Shown: positions 14,661 through 27,220 of the stretch, piece by piece
Layout of the letters: the number at the start of each line of letters is the position of its first letter
Numbering within the stretch: position 1 is the first letter of the stretch
From: Panulirus ornatus
Taxonomy: Eukaryota; Arthropoda; Malacostraca; Decapoda; Palinuridae
DNA length: 64,000 bases
Direction of reading: 5' to 3'
Assembly (NCBI RefSeq): GCF_036320965.1
Contig: NC_092236.1
Span: 15,775,518-15,839,517 of the forward strand
Notes under the pieces: model-generated
Told to the model about the DNA's origin: nothing
What the model saw: the letters and a program-made list of their open reading frames with translations, nothing else
Database searches by the model: none
Program-made: the position numbers and the translations under genes

Positions 14661-14927
14661 GGAACAATATAAAGAGCAGAGACAATCTCTGAGTAGAAAG
14701 ACAACGTTTTATGAGAACAGGTCAAGAGACGTAAACTGCGTGCAGAGTAAACTGGGTTGGTCCTACAGAGCGAAAGGAGTAAACAAGGAAACACATAGGG
14801 CCTGAAGAGTAAGCAAGGCGGCAATATAGAGCTTCGGGGGGGGGGGGGGGAGTGGGAGAGGCTACACGCAGACTAGGAAGAGTAAATAAGAAGACTTATT
14901 ATGCTAGGAAAAAGAGCAAGAGAGGCA
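14661..14927. other. Unassigned, with poly-G tract
   Basis: No gene seen. A run of about 14 G lies near 14837-14850. Confidence 0.5.
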
Positions 14928-15192
14928 AAATGCGGAGGCGGAGAAGTAAGCAAGACAAGGAGTAAGTAAATAAGGGTACAAAGAAGCAAGATAGAAATGC
15001 GTAGGCGGAAAAGTAAGCAAGACAAGGAGTAAGTAAATAAGGGTAAATAAAACAAGATAGAAATGCGTACGCGGAAAAGTAAGCAAGACAAGGAGTAAGT
15101 AAATAAGGGTAAATAAAACAAGATATAAATGCGTACGCGGAAAAATAAGCAAGACAAGGAGTAAGTAAATAAGGGTAAATAAAACAAGATAT
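14928..15192. repeat. 66-67-bp minisatellite, 4 copies
   Basis: Units start at 14928, 14995, 15061 and 15127. Each has AAATGCG, a GCGG step, AAGTAAGCAAGACAAGGAGT and AAGTAAATAAGGGTA. Copies 2-4 are nearly identical. Minus-strand Leu/Tyr-rich frames here come from the repeat. Confidence 0.95.
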
Positions 15193-15957
15193 AGAATAAG
15201 ATGTGTGAATAAGAAGACGAAGTAAAGCAGGGGACTAAGAGAGTCAAAAAATATGGATTCAGAGGAGTAAGCAAGACGGGAAATGGAGTTGGGAGAGTAA
15301 GAGGGGCGACATATGGACCTGGGAGAGTAAGTGAAAGGCATCCCAGGGCCCAGTGGGAGGTGAGGGTAGCCATTATAGAAGGTTTACGGTAATGTTCTGC
15401 CGCCTCGCCGTCTCTCTCACCTTCTGTCCCTGTTAGTCTCTGTTTGTTTCCTGTGCGCTTCCTGTTTGTCGCTCTTATGTTTTTGATCGGTTTTCCTCTG
15501 TCTCTTTCTTTAGTGTCTCTTTATTTCCTGTTTATCTGTATTTTTGATATTAGAATACTCTTTGTTTTTGGCTCTGCGTCTTTATTTTCAGTTCGTCTGC
15601 CGCGGCTGCGATGGACCTGAGCTCAAAACATTTTACTTTCGTTTTCTTTTCTGTTTTTGAGAACCTCTTGAAGGAGTCGCCATTTGTTTTGAAAGAGCTG
15701 CCACCAACCACAAGCCCTGCTTGTGGTCTTCACTATCTCGACGAGAGAATCTTTGCTATCGTCTTCAAATGGTAACAGCTGCTTTGACTTATAGTTTCTG
15801 ACAAAATTCACACCAATCTCTCATCTCTTTGTCTAAGAACTACACAATATCAATATCTGAATCTACATTTGCTAATGATGCTATGAAGATATTACACCTC
15901 ATAGACAGATGATAAATATTTTATTCAATGATTAATATTTCAGTGTTGTCCTTTCTA
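15193..15957. other. No recognisable feature
   Basis: 15193-15330 contains two diverged GTAAGCAAGAC echoes of the preceding minisatellite. The rest appears unique. Confidence 0.5.
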
Positions 15958-16017
15958 AAATAATAATAATAATAATAATAATGATAATAATAAGAATAAT
16001 AATAATAATAACAATAA
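15958..16017. repeat. (AAT)n microsatellite
   Basis: An AAT run with TGATAAT, AAGAAT and AACAAT interruptions. Confidence 0.93.
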
Positions 16018-16648
16018 TATTGATTATATTTCTTAACAGTTCCACAATCTTCTCTTAGGCTCAGCTTTTCTTGGCCTTTTCTTCATCCTTCGCTTGCCTT
16101 GCCTATTTTCCTCCCTAAGTCTCATTTTACACTCTCATGCTCATCACCTCTCATCATCATCTTCTCTTAGTTTCATCATCCGTCACCTTCACCTACTTCA
16201 GCTTCATCTTTCTCTCTGTGCCTCATCCTCATCTTTCGTCCGTATCTTCTCTCACACTCATATTATTTTCTCATACATTTCACCGTCTTAAGCTCATTGT
16301 TGGCCGACCATATATTCTTTTTCCTTATCTGACATACTTTCTCTCCTTATTTTTTTATCATTTCCTTCCTTTCGTTCCTCAACTCACGTTTCCTAAGCCT
16401 CATTATATCTCTTCAATCTGAATATTCTCTCAATACCGTTCCCTAAATCTGAAATCTTTGTTCCAACTAAACATCTTATCATCTTTTTTTTTTTTTTCTC
16501 CCCCACCTTCTCTTCCCCTCTCTCAGCCACACCTTTAAGACTGACCTTCTTCCCACAGCTTCGCCCTCTTTCCTCACCCTCCCTTTGTTCTCTCAGCTTT
16601 AACTTTTCTTTCATTCACTCTTTGCCTCAATCTTATCTTCGCGCAACC

Positions 16649-16651
<3 letters not shown>
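16018..16651. other. Pyrimidine-rich unassigned sequence
   Basis: C/T-rich on the plus strand. Open frames are Ser/Leu/Phe-rich by composition, with no domain. Confidence 0.5.

Positions 16652-16711
<60 letters not shown>
16652..16711. repeat. (TC)30 microsatellite
   Basis: A perfect TC run. Confidence 0.97.
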
Positions 16712-16714
<3 letters not shown>

Positions 16715-17022
16715 AGGTAGTAGGCAGCCACTCTGCCCAGAGAGGTACAACCTCCTGGGAATCGGTAAGGCTTAATGACGGCGGTGCAGTGAGCTAGCAT
16801 TTCAGTAGCTGTCAGTTTTCATTCCTTTGACCCAGATTGCTATATTTTTACTTCTGCATCACCAGCACGTGGTTTGCTGGCATTCAGTCCACAAGTATAC
16901 AATCCCTCCATCGCAGGCAGAGCGCTTGACATCATGGTAACACACACACACAACTCGTTCATCGTAAGATTTTTCCGGAGATGAGCGATACGCGCTAGCC
17001 CTGCCTTTAGGCAGCAATACGA

Positions 17023-17043
17023 ACACACACACACACACACACA

Positions 17044-17092
<49 letters not shown>

Positions 17093-17116
17093 CCCCCCCC
17101 ACACACACACACACAC
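17023..17116. repeat. Compound (CA)(CT)(C)(CA) microsatellite
   Basis: CA run (17023-17046), CT run (17047-17090), a C-tract of about 11, then (CA)8. Confidence 0.96.
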
Positions 17117-17627
17117 CTTTAAATACTTAACATTTTCCTAATTCAACCCCACCTAAATTCCTCCTCCCCATTTTTTCTTCCCTGCATCACCACGATCACA
17201 GCAGCAGCCTAGCGTGACTCTCTTCGGGAGCTCACCGTAAGGGAATTCGACCGATCGATCGATCTCCTGAGTCACTATTTCAACACGAGTGTTTAATGTT
17301 CCCAGATGGTGGCGGTGATAAGGTCCAGAGGATGATGCTCTGATACGAGATCCATCTTTCTATCTACCTATCTATCTATCAGGTCATTTTTCCTATATCT
17401 TTGTCAGTCTACCTGTAGTTTCTGTTGATCTATCTCTGTATCTGCTGACTCATCTATCTATATCTAAAAGAATGGTTAGAGGAGAGAGAGAGAGAAGTGC
17501 TAGAACAAGGGAAGGAACAGTTTGAAATGGATGAGAGGGTTGGTGTGAGAACGGGTGTACGTACGGTGGAAGTGTGTGATGGATCTGGGTTGATTTTCTG
17601 GAAGCGTGTCTTTGGTGGCGCCTTCGT
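17117..17627. other. Unassigned, with degenerate CTAT repeats
   Basis: A GATCGATCGATC run is near 17251-17263. Degenerate CTATCTATC occurs at about 17356-17465. No gene was recognised. Confidence 0.55.
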
Positions 17628-17735
17628 CAATGGAGGAAAAGGAGTACATTCTCGACCTGGAAGTTTTCGTTCAAAAGGAGTGTATCCTCTCCCTGCAACT
17701 GGATCTAGCGCAGACTTCATGTTGCAATACCCCCC
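17628..17735 (+). mobile_element. SINE-A body fragment
   Basis: GAGTACATTCTCGACCT, CAAAAGGAGTGTATCC and CTGCAACTGGATCTAGCGC match the minus-strand body of the 11555-11830 copy and the fragment at 33044-33169. The tRNA-like head is absent. Confidence 0.55.
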
Positions 17736-17787
17736 CAGTTAAAATGTTCCTGGAGTTATCTAATTAAAACTAAATTGCATTTGCACA

Positions 17788-17790
<3 letters not shown>

Positions 17791-17839
<49 letters not shown>
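17791..17839. repeat. (AC)24 microsatellite
   Basis: A perfect AC run about 55 bp beyond the SINE-A fragment. Confidence 0.97.
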
Positions 17840-17843
<4 letters not shown>

Positions 17844-18519
17844 AATATAATACATGTGTGTGAGTTTCTTAATGTTTCTACCCGCTTTTCTACTCGTATT
17901 TATCCGTCTATATGTGTAGATTTGTCTATGTAAGCATGTCTACATGTATGTCTGTATATCAAACTATCAAATTAATGACCTACATTTTTCTCACGTAGTT
18001 GTATATATACTTACTTTAATTACTCATTCATTAACCGATCTCCTTATCAACTTATAAATAGATGTGTCTGTATGCAAAGTATATGTTACTACATGAAAAC
18101 CATACCTCTCTATCTATCTATTTATCTATTAGTCTATCTAACCATCTGCATGACTCTCTATACATCATCTATCCAGCAGCTTATATATACCTATGCACGT
18201 AACCAATGACGTCATTACGTTACCTCCACAGGGAGTGGGGATTAGAGGGAGGGATCACCAGAACAGAGCCACTGAACACGTCTCCCTTGACCCCCTCTGA
18301 TACCTTTCCCACGAATCCAAGGCATCATCATCACCAGTGGCCAGAGCTTGGCCGACTTTCATATGTGACGCTGGCATGGAATTAATCCATTAATTGATGA
18401 AGGACAAACGTGACCGGATTCTTAACGTTGCTGTGATGAAGGGGTGATATAACAGAATGAAATACAGATGAGGTAAAAGTGAAATGTTAAGGAGATGTAA
18501 TTAGAGACATTCGTAGTTG
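17840..18519. other. Unassigned, with short CTAT run
   Basis: Degenerate CTATCTAT is at about 18108-18145. Nothing else is recognised. Confidence 0.5.
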
Positions 18520-18643
18520 GAAGAAGAAGAAGAAGAAGAAGAAGAAGAAGAAGAAGAAGAAGAAGAAGAAGAAGAAGAAAAAGAAGAAGAAGAAGATGAA
18601 GAAGAAGAAGAAGAAGAAGAAGAAGAAGAAGAAGAAGAAGAAG
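18520..18643. repeat. (GAA)~41 microsatellite
   Basis: A GAA run with AAAGAA and GATGAA interruptions. It gives false poly-Leu on minus. Long GAA/TTC runs can adopt triplex structures. Confidence 0.97.
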
Positions 18644-19238
18644 AGTCAAAAGAGAATAAAGCATAAATTAGGAAATAAATGTGGAAATACTAAAACATCT
18701 TTTGTGTCTGGGGAATAATGTTATGTGGAAAAATGAGACACTTTATGTTATGGGAAGAGGTTCTTAGATGAAAGACTTGCGCTTGACATACTTTCACTGG
18801 CTATTTCTTTTACATCATTATAAGAAAAAAGAACCATGTTTGAAGAAACTTGGAGGAAAGAAGAACCGAGGGGTGTAAAAGAATAAATGGTAATTACGCA
18901 AATTGTAAGAATGATCACAGCAGAATTAATGAGAACGTACGACTTATTTCAACAAAATTACGGCTTGCAATTATACTGAAAAATGCAGAGAAACTTGAAC
19001 GTTCTACATGCTTTAATATCAACGAAAAATGGAGCAATACTAAATTGAACAGAGCTAAAAGAAGAGAGGCGACCTGTGTCTATTAGTGTGAGAGACGTGG
19101 CTGTTGCTTCTGGCAGAACTTCGTGTCCTGGGACAGCGTTGGTAGCAATACAGAGGGAGAGGAGAGGATGTCCAAGCTTTCTGTTCCGGGGAAACCAGTC
19201 GACCCGTGGCAGAAAGACCAAGGGAAGCTGTGCTCCTT

Positions 19239-19241
<3 letters not shown>
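18644..19241. other. No recognisable feature
   Basis: A-rich unique-looking sequence. The 78-residue frame at 18850-19086 lacks any recognisable motif. Confidence 0.5.

Positions 19242-19324
<83 letters not shown>
19242..19324. repeat. (GA)41 microsatellite
   Basis: A perfect GA run. Confidence 0.98.
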
Positions 19325-19327
<3 letters not shown>

Positions 19328-19779
19328 GCCTCGTCCTTGGCTGCTATTTCATTTGGCCTCCTCAGCTTCCTAGAGGAGGAGGAGGAGGAGGAGGGGGGGA
19401 ACTCTACAATTGCATGGCGTTTTCCTCGTGAAATATTCCGGCCTTCCATTCATGCGTGTTTCTACCTGAATCCACTCCCTGTATTTAGAGCCTTTCGACT
19501 GAGAGGAAATAACATATTAAAAGGACGCACTGGGGCCGAACTAATATATCTTGTGCCCGGAGCTCAACAGGTTGCACTATTTATACTTCCATTCTAAATG
19601 GCGGAATGTCAGTGCTTGAGTTCTGAATGGTTCACTTTTAAAAGCATGGACTGAAATATGATATTAGTGTCTGGGATACCATTACCGAATCCCGGAGCCA
19701 TGGGGCGGTTCAGTGAATACCATACGCTTAGGTGAGCCTACACAACGAACACCCCAGCTCTGTTTTCGATTAGAACATT

Positions 19780-19783
<4 letters not shown>
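19325..19783. other. Unassigned, with a small GGA run
   Basis: GGAGGAGGA is at about 19373-19393. No gene was recognised. Confidence 0.5.

Positions 19784-19855
<72 letters not shown>
19784..19855. repeat. (AT)36 microsatellite
   Basis: A perfect AT tract abutting the left end of a Penelope-type module. Confidence 0.97.
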
Positions 19856-19859
<4 letters not shown>

Positions 19860-20077
19860 AAGGATCACAATAAAATTTGTAAAATGGTAAGTTTATGAAC
19901 GCTCGTTGTATGTTTTGGACAATCACACGTTTACCAAATGGCGTCGTAGCTTCGTCTTTTCGATGTATATCAACTGACTGTTATATTTCTCTCTTGTGTC
20001 TCCCCTGATGATGTGATTATTACACGAAAGTGCACTTGGGAACTTATCGTGTTTCATTTTCCCCGTGGACTCATAGG

Positions 20078-20082
<5 letters not shown>
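19856..20082 (+). mobile_element. Penelope-type terminal module with hammerhead
   Basis: The module starts at GGAAAGGATCACAAT and continues through GTTTACCAAATGGCG, CATCAACTGACTGTTATATT-like sequence and the ribozyme core. It ends with GGACTCATAGGAATATTAT, which runs into a second AT tract. No reverse transcriptase or GIY-YIG coding sequence is attached. It matches the modules at 4.1 and 26.2 kb and is the most complete solo copy here. Confidence 0.8.
20001..20041 (+). ncRNA. Hammerhead ribozyme core
   Basis: In order: TCCC (20001-20004), CTGATGA (20005-20011), extra T (20012), stem II GTG...CAC (20013-20015 with 20023-20025, 7-nt loop), GAAA (20026-20029), GTGCACTT with a 2-bp stem III, cleavage after 20037, then GGGA (20038-20041) closing stem I. 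All core nucleotides of a type I hammerhead are present apart from the inserted U. The fourth stem II pair seen at 4.2 kb is an A-A mismatch here. Activity is untested. Confidence 0.78.

Positions 20083-20168
<86 letters not shown>
20083..20168. repeat. (TA)43 microsatellite
   Basis: A perfect AT tract directly at the module's right end. Confidence 0.97.
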
Positions 20169-20169
<1 letters not shown>

Positions 20170-20525
20170 GATGTTTGATTTTTTTTCGAGGTAACTCGTC
20201 TTACACAGGGTGACCAGTTTATTGTTTTCAGGGTGTCAATTTCTTCTCAGATCAAAAACAAAAAAGTGAATCATGATCAATATACGAAGTCATTATCATC
20301 AGGGAGTTTAATCATCGTAAACTTGGGGATTCTGGGGGGGTGGTGAACGGTCTCCAGGGATAGCCTGATGAGACGTCAGGGGAAGCTAGATGCTTTGGGC
20401 TTGCTCATCTGTAAAGACCCCGACAGGGAACGGAGAAAATGGCTAAGTGATGGACCAGGACCCACCTTGGCACGAGGCCCTTGTCAGTGACAGTCCGTTC
20501 TCTTGCATGCCACTGATGGCACAGG

Positions 20526-20529
<4 letters not shown>
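20169..20529. other. No recognisable feature
   Basis: Unique-looking sequence between AT and TG tracts. Confidence 0.5.

Positions 20530-20573
<44 letters not shown>
20530..20573. repeat. (GT)22 microsatellite
   Basis: A perfect GT run. Confidence 0.97.
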
Positions 20574-21842
<1,269 letters not shown>

Positions 21843-21870
21843 ACACACACACACACACACACACACACAC
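21843..21870. repeat. (CA)14 microsatellite
   Basis: A short perfect CA run. Confidence 0.95.
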
Positions 21871-22336
21871 TCCCTGTACAGCGCGTCTTGTGAACACATC
21901 GCTCGCCATGCAGCGGGGGTTGGCTGGTGTTCGCCACGCTGGGACACAAAGGTCATTCAAACATAAAATCGTAGAACCTGCTTCTTGGTGCTCGTCTTCC
22001 GTCATTTAAATCACTGGATAGATTTTCTCATGAACTGTGCCAAACTTTTCCTCATCTGATCAGTTTATCCCACAAGGGTTTCTGGAAGACTTTCTGAACA
22101 ATAATTGAGAATTTCTTATCATATAGGAGAGGATAACTGGATAATTATGCTCAGTGGAGCACCAATTTCTCGTCTATTTATCAATCATGTGTATTTTTGT
22201 CTGGAAATACGAGCATTATTCTTAAGTGATCAAGTGTCACGGTTCCTCTGGTCTAATAACCTTACTTAACAACAATTCTGACCTTGTCGTGTGAGACTCT
22301 CCCGACCTTATCCAAGCATTCTACAAAAGCCTCAGA

Positions 22337-22338
<2 letters not shown>
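21871..22338. other. No recognisable feature
   Basis: Unique-looking sequence without coding support. Confidence 0.5.

Positions 22339-22395
<57 letters not shown>
22339..22395. repeat. (AT)28 microsatellite
   Basis: A perfect AT tract. Confidence 0.97.
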
Positions 22396-22397
<2 letters not shown>

Positions 22398-23439
22398 CGC
22401 TTTGCGATAATTAAGTCAAGATTATTCCCCGGGGAGCAATTTCACCCCGTTATCGCCATTTGCAGAATCTTTTTCCTTTTTTTTTTGTTCCTTGCGTTAT
22501 CTACAAAAATTAAAATAGCTTTTTTTTTTTCTGGGGGGGATGGAGGGTGGAGGAATATTCAGCAATTACGGGACGTAAGTTATGTTCACAAGGGAGTCAT
22601 TCCCAGTTTCCAAGTGTTATTGCGATTCTATATTTTTTTTTCTTTCTTCATACTCAGTAATTAAAGAGTTGCTTGGTCGTCGTTAAGTGGGAAAACTACG
22701 GCACGAGAATTACGTCCTCCAGACGGGCCATAATAATCGTGGAAAAGGTTTCCTCATCATCGCTCGTTGCACAAATAGCTGATCCAACCATGTCTCTCAA
22801 AGATTGCGGAAACCGTAAACTGTGTCGTGATATACGACCCTGTTTTTTCTTTAATACTTACGTCAAGAATAACTGCTGGCGAAAACAGGTGTGGTCATAT
22901 ATTTACTTCCTAATTACATAATCACGTATGAAATTAGACGCTCGTCTCTTATTCTTCTTGGTCAACGGGAGGTCCTCAATCATATCCCCATGAATTATAG
23001 AAAATAAAGTCGGCTCCGGATGATAAATTTCTAAATAGAATTAAGATATACTGTCTTTTTTTGTCCCCCTCTCAGTCTTCGTCACATAATTCAGTGTTTA
23101 CTCTTTCCTCTAACTCTTCTCTCCCATTTATCCTATTCTATTTTTCACTGCCTTCAAATTCCTAGCTCAATTTCATCTTACATTTAGTCTCTGATTTCTC
23201 TGCCTTATTTCGAGGCACAAATTTTCCGCCCCAAACCGCCGAAAGCATTTCCTCGCTTCACTTTGTTCTGCCTCTTGAGAGGAGCCGCCAAGTCTTTAGG
23301 CCAGCTTAAGCACCTCCTCATGCGAGGGACTGAGGCATTAATCAAGGCAATAAAACCTTCTTCTGAAACGTCTTACTCCTGTGCTAAGTGAACCTTGTAT
23401 GCACGGGAAGTAGTGAATGAATGTGGCAGGCAGGCACGG
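22396..23439. other. No recognisable feature
   Basis: T-runs near 22479 and 22521 and otherwise unique-looking sequence. No splice-supported exon was seen. Confidence 0.5.
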
Positions 23440-24075
23440 ACTGGTCTCCTTTGTGGCCAGCAAGGTCTGTTCACCCGAGTGGTTTTGGGTGGCAGGGTCT
23501 GTTCACCTGAGTGGTTTTCGGTGGCAGGGTCTGTTCACCTGAGTGGTTTTGGATGGCAGGGTCTGTTCACCTGAGTGGTTTTGGGTGGCAGGGTCTGTTC
23601 ACCTGAGTGGTTTTGGGGGGCAGGGTCTGTTCACCTGAGTGGTTTTGGGTGGCAGGGTCTGTTCACCAGAGTGGTTTTGGGTAGCAGGGTATGTTCATCT
23701 GAATGGTTGCTTAGTAGGGTCTGTTTCCTTAAATGGTTTACGGGGTTTACTTACCCGTGTGGTTGGCTGCGTATGTTCACTTAAGTGGTTGGCAGGTGGT
23801 CTGTTCATCTGAGTGATTGACAGATTCTGTTCTGAGTGGTTGGCAGAGCTGCCCATCAGAGTGGTTGGCAGGGTGTGCCCATTTTTAAGTGGTTAATTGA
23901 TAGGGACTAATCATTCGAGCCGTTGGCAGGATTTGTTCACCTGATTGGTTGATAAGGTCTATTCATCTGAGTGGTTGGCAAGTTCTGTTCACCTGAGTGG
24001 CAGGCAGGCTCTGGTCTCCCTTGTGGCCAGTAGGTTCTGCTTACCTGAGTGACTGGCAGAGTTCACTCATCTAAA
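23440..24075. repeat. 32-bp minisatellite with decayed flank
   Basis: Seven to eight tight copies (about 23455-23700) share GAGTGGTTTTGGGTGGCAGG then GTCTGTTCACCT. Rightwards to about 24075 the copies shorten and diverge to GAGTGGTTGGCAGG-type units. This gradient from homogeneous to decayed is typical of an array homogenised at one edge. Confidence 0.93.
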
Positions 24076-25866
24076 TGGTTGGCAAGATTAGCCAGAGAAA
24101 CCCTGTGGTTTTAGGACGAGGAGAAGGCGTCAGGATGTGTAGTGGTCAGGTTCAATTTACATTCAGCCGCCGGTGACTGCCTTGTCACAGGAATCTAACA
24201 CCATTAACATAAGAGATCCAAAGCCCAAACGAGAGCCACTTACTCAACTGCATAACTCTGTGTTACAATGTTTCCACTGATGACCAAAAGCCCGATGGAT
24301 GAGATCGAAACATATCACCTCCCCCTTTTTTTTTTGTTGGTCTTTGTGGTACATCCATATTTCTGTTCCTGTCATCACAGAATTCTGTACGACACTTGGT
24401 GGAAAAGTTAAATTACCTTTCCTCCTGAGAGAAATCCTTAAATCAATTCTTGAACTGTTATGGGTACTGCTGGTGGCGTTTGTGTTAGTAGGGGACGCAC
24501 AAGCTTAAGGGACGAAGGCCATAACTAATGGTTGATTCTTCCTGAACTGAAGAGTACACAGGTTCCTCTGATGCAATAGTATAGATGGCTACTCACATCT
24601 TCATCCATAGATACAAACTGCTTTGGCGCAAAGACAAAAACCTTAACTGTAAAGTGTTCCATTCAGACTCCATTGTATTTCTACAACCTGTTGTTAACTT
24701 CTGACCATACAAAGAGTTAGTGAAAAAAATATCATTAGCCTTAAGGCAGAGATTTCCCCCAACAGAAACAATGGCTGTGTGAGGTCTGGTTGAAGGGGCC
24801 CTGAAGCAGGTGCTGGCGCTGAGGAGGGTAATCTGGTGTTGTCAGTAGCCTGGAGGTGAGGGTTGTGCAATGGTGCTGAGGAAGAGGGTCTGGTGGGGTT
24901 TGTGGACGAGAGGAGAGTGTTGTGCACTGTGTCCTCAGGGTGAAGGTGTGCACATTCGGGGTCACATTTGGGACGAGATGAATATCAGTGTGTGTCACTC
25001 TCGTAGCGACACATTTTCTGTATTGACAGAATTTTTGAAGCTGAGCTCTTGAGTTTGGACTGCATGTTTCTTTTACTCGAGCAGTTCTGTCTTACACAAA
25101 GGGCAATCTGTATTCCTTCTTCATGCTTCAAGGCCTTTGCACACTTATTTCAAAAAGAGAATCATATGTATATGAGGTCTATCAAAAAGAATGACAAATT
25201 CCGGGGCGAAGAATTCTTCCAACTCTCATCAAGTTCGGGGTGACATTCCCTCCGTGGCTCACAGAGCCTAAAACAGGTAGCTGGCCCGCTCTACTGCCTT
25301 TGGTGGAGCTTGTTTTTCCTGTTCCTTTAGGAATTCAAATGACACGTTTGCTTTACAGACCAGGAGCATCTGAGCCATTTCCGCCTCTCTCTCTTATTCG
25401 CTGCGGCCTCCAAGGCTTGCTAAACCCCAAAGGAAAGATATGTCACCCCGAGAGTGGAGACACATTTACATTCCCAAACCAGATGTCTACCATTCTTCCA
25501 CGCCTGAGCGGTGACGCCGTCCAGGGATATCTGCAAATTCATCCCCTGTGATGGAACTTGATCCTCTCTTGCAAACTGGCCATCCGGCTGTGGGGAAAGC
25601 TTCTCTTCGTGATGTCGTTGACTTCGCTGTGTTCAGGGAGCCACCCGTCACAACAATCTCAGTTCAGGGCCTGACGTCCGTAATGGTCACGCGTCTCTCG
25701 GCTGCAGCAGATCTATTTTGTGTGGATAGGGTCGGCGAGGCGAAAGGCGATAGTAAAACGGAGGAGTATTGTGGTCGAGTCGGGTGCCGAGCATAGACTG
25801 TGGATCTGCTAACATTAAATACATACATACAAACATACAGACACACAGATATACGTACATATGAGC

Positions 25867-25867
<1 letters not shown>
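24076..25867. other. No recognisable feature
   Basis: 1.8 kb without SSR longer than about 12 bp, the calmest stretch in the window. Frames at 25049-25243, 25240-25551 and 25548-25796 follow one another but use non-ATG starts or carry no domain I recognise. 24780-24960 contains loosely repeated GGTCTGGTGG-like segments. Confidence 0.45.

Positions 25868-25935
<68 letters not shown>
25868..25935. repeat. (AT)34 microsatellite
   Basis: A perfect AT tract. Confidence 0.97.
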
Positions 25936-25936
<1 letters not shown>

Positions 25937-26101
25937 TCGAGAGATTGACAAAAAGCGTATATATCTTGGAAGGAAGGATAACAGATGACATGATGGTCAG
26001 TGACGAGGTTATAAGCTGGAGGACAGTCACAAAATCCTTTCTTTTACGTTAGCAAAGACGATATAGGCCGATGAATGCTCTAACCAAGGCCATCTCTTTA
26101 A

Positions 26102-26103
<2 letters not shown>

Positions 26104-26173
<70 letters not shown>
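26104..26173. repeat. (TA)35 microsatellite
   Basis: An AT tract at the 3' end of the minus-strand Penelope-like element. Confidence 0.97.
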
Positions 26174-26175
<2 letters not shown>

Positions 26176-26732
26176 CGTCCTTCCACAAGAAAATGACACA
26201 CGATGAGTTCCCAAGTGCACTTTCGTGTAATAATCACATCATCAGGGGAGATAAAGGAAAGAAATATAACAGTCTGTTGATGTACAACGAAGAGACGTAG
26301 AGAGGAGCCATTACTTCAGTCAATACAATGATCATCATTTCTAACATGACTAAGCAAGGCACTTGATTTTTGTCATTTTCTTATACTATGTTTATGTTGC
26401 TTAAGTCTAACAGAACTATCCTTACCAGTCTGCCCAACATAAAACCTATCACAGTTTTTACATAGTGATCAATAAACGCACCCTGCGAACTTTCTGGCGA
26501 GTTCCTGATTAAGATATTCATTATATATAGTTTTGTTGTTGCTAAAGACATTTACATTAAAGGACTAATGCAACATGGGAAGTAAAGTAAGATCATAACT
26601 AAAAGGGAGAACTAAAAAGGTTCTTGATGTCAAGGGGTGGTTGGGGTTTAACTCTATAATTTCTTTGCCAACTTGAGAGATTTAACAATAAAAGATGTAG
26701 GATACTTTGATTTGGATCTAACAGATACATCT
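26174..26732 (-). pseudogene. Penelope-like element 3' part with GIY-YIG remnant
   Basis: Reading leftwards on minus: a stretch encoding KYPTSFIVKSLKLAKK, then after a frame slip NPNHPLTSRTFLVLPF, then GCVY (about 26480), a CKNC cysteine pair and FYVGQTGK with VRLKQHKHSI (26380-26460). This is the segment joining reverse transcriptase to the GIY-YIG endonuclease in Penelope-like retroelements, in which the endonuclease nicks the insertion target. In-frame TAG and TGA stops and a frameshift make it dead. The 5' part, including the RT catalytic core, is missing. It continues into the hammerhead module and ends at (AT)n. Confidence 0.88.
26209..26249 (-). ncRNA. Hammerhead ribozyme core
   Basis: On minus: TCCC (26249-26246), CTGATGA (26245-26239), extra T (26238), stem II GTG/CAC, GAAA (26224-26221), GTGCACTT, cleavage between 26213 and 26212, and GGGA (26212-26209). 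The core is identical to the 20-kb copy. It lies about 130 bp past GIY-YIG coding remnants, which links the ribozyme to a Penelope-like element. Confidence 0.78.
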
Positions 26733-26840
26733 CAATTTCATCATAAGTTTTATGTTGCATATACATCTTCTCAAATTCATCATAAGTTTTATGTTGCATA
26801 TACATCTTCTCAAATTCATCATAAGTTTTATGTTGGGCAA
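26727..26840 (+). repeat. 39-bp in-frame tandem triplication in GIY-YIG region
   Basis: Three units (the first a few bases shorter) share CATCATAAGTTTTATGTTG. The first two units continue into CATATACATCTTCTCAAATT and the third runs into GGGCAAACTGG. In translation HHKFYVAYTSSQI is repeated before HHKFYVGQTGRG. The unit is a multiple of three, so the frame survives. Confidence 0.92.
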
Positions 26841-27220
26841 ACTGGTAGGGGTCTTTCTGTTAGACTTAAGCAATATGAACATAGTATAAGAAATGGACAA
26901 GAATTAAATGTATTGTTTAATCATGTTAAAAATCATGATCATTGTACTGACTGGAGTAATACCATCTCAGTTATTGATTCTAACTCTTGTACCACGAGCA
27001 ATATCATTGAATCTTTTAATAAACACACAAAGAATTGTAACATTAATATTAGTGAAGGTCTAAACAAATTGGAGATTTAGTATTGCTAAAATTTGTAAAC
27101 AGTTCCCTTTCTTTCCACCTGATGAATCTTATGATACGCATGTTGCCAGACTTAAACGAACCCGACCTTCATGCAATATAATATGGTCATATATGGTTAT
27201 CTATCAACCTAACTGATGTA
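26733..27220 (+). pseudogene. Penelope-like element GIY-YIG fragment, plus strand
   Basis: The frame at 26673-27080 encodes FYVGQTGRG, VRLKQYEHSIRNGQ, HVKNHDHCTDW and NIIESF, the expected order of a Penelope-type GIY-YIG endonuclease with Y, G, R and E positions in place. After the stop at 27080 the C-terminal part continues in another frame with KICKQFPFFPPDESYDTHVA and LKRTRPSCNIIW, so there is a frameshift. The RT domain and a 3' ribozyme are missing. Sequence upstream of about 26732 belongs to an oppositely oriented copy, so the two elements face each other with truncated 5' ends together. Confidence 0.88.

Noticed and set aside
17240..17270. Regulatory GATC/CGAT site cluster
   Set aside because: It is a short tetranucleotide run in an SSR-rich area, with no support for function.
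25049..25796. Three consecutive plus-strand frames that look like an overlapping operon
   Set aside because: The window is animal DNA, some starts are not ATG, no ribosome-binding or domain signal exists, and the products have no recognisable motif.
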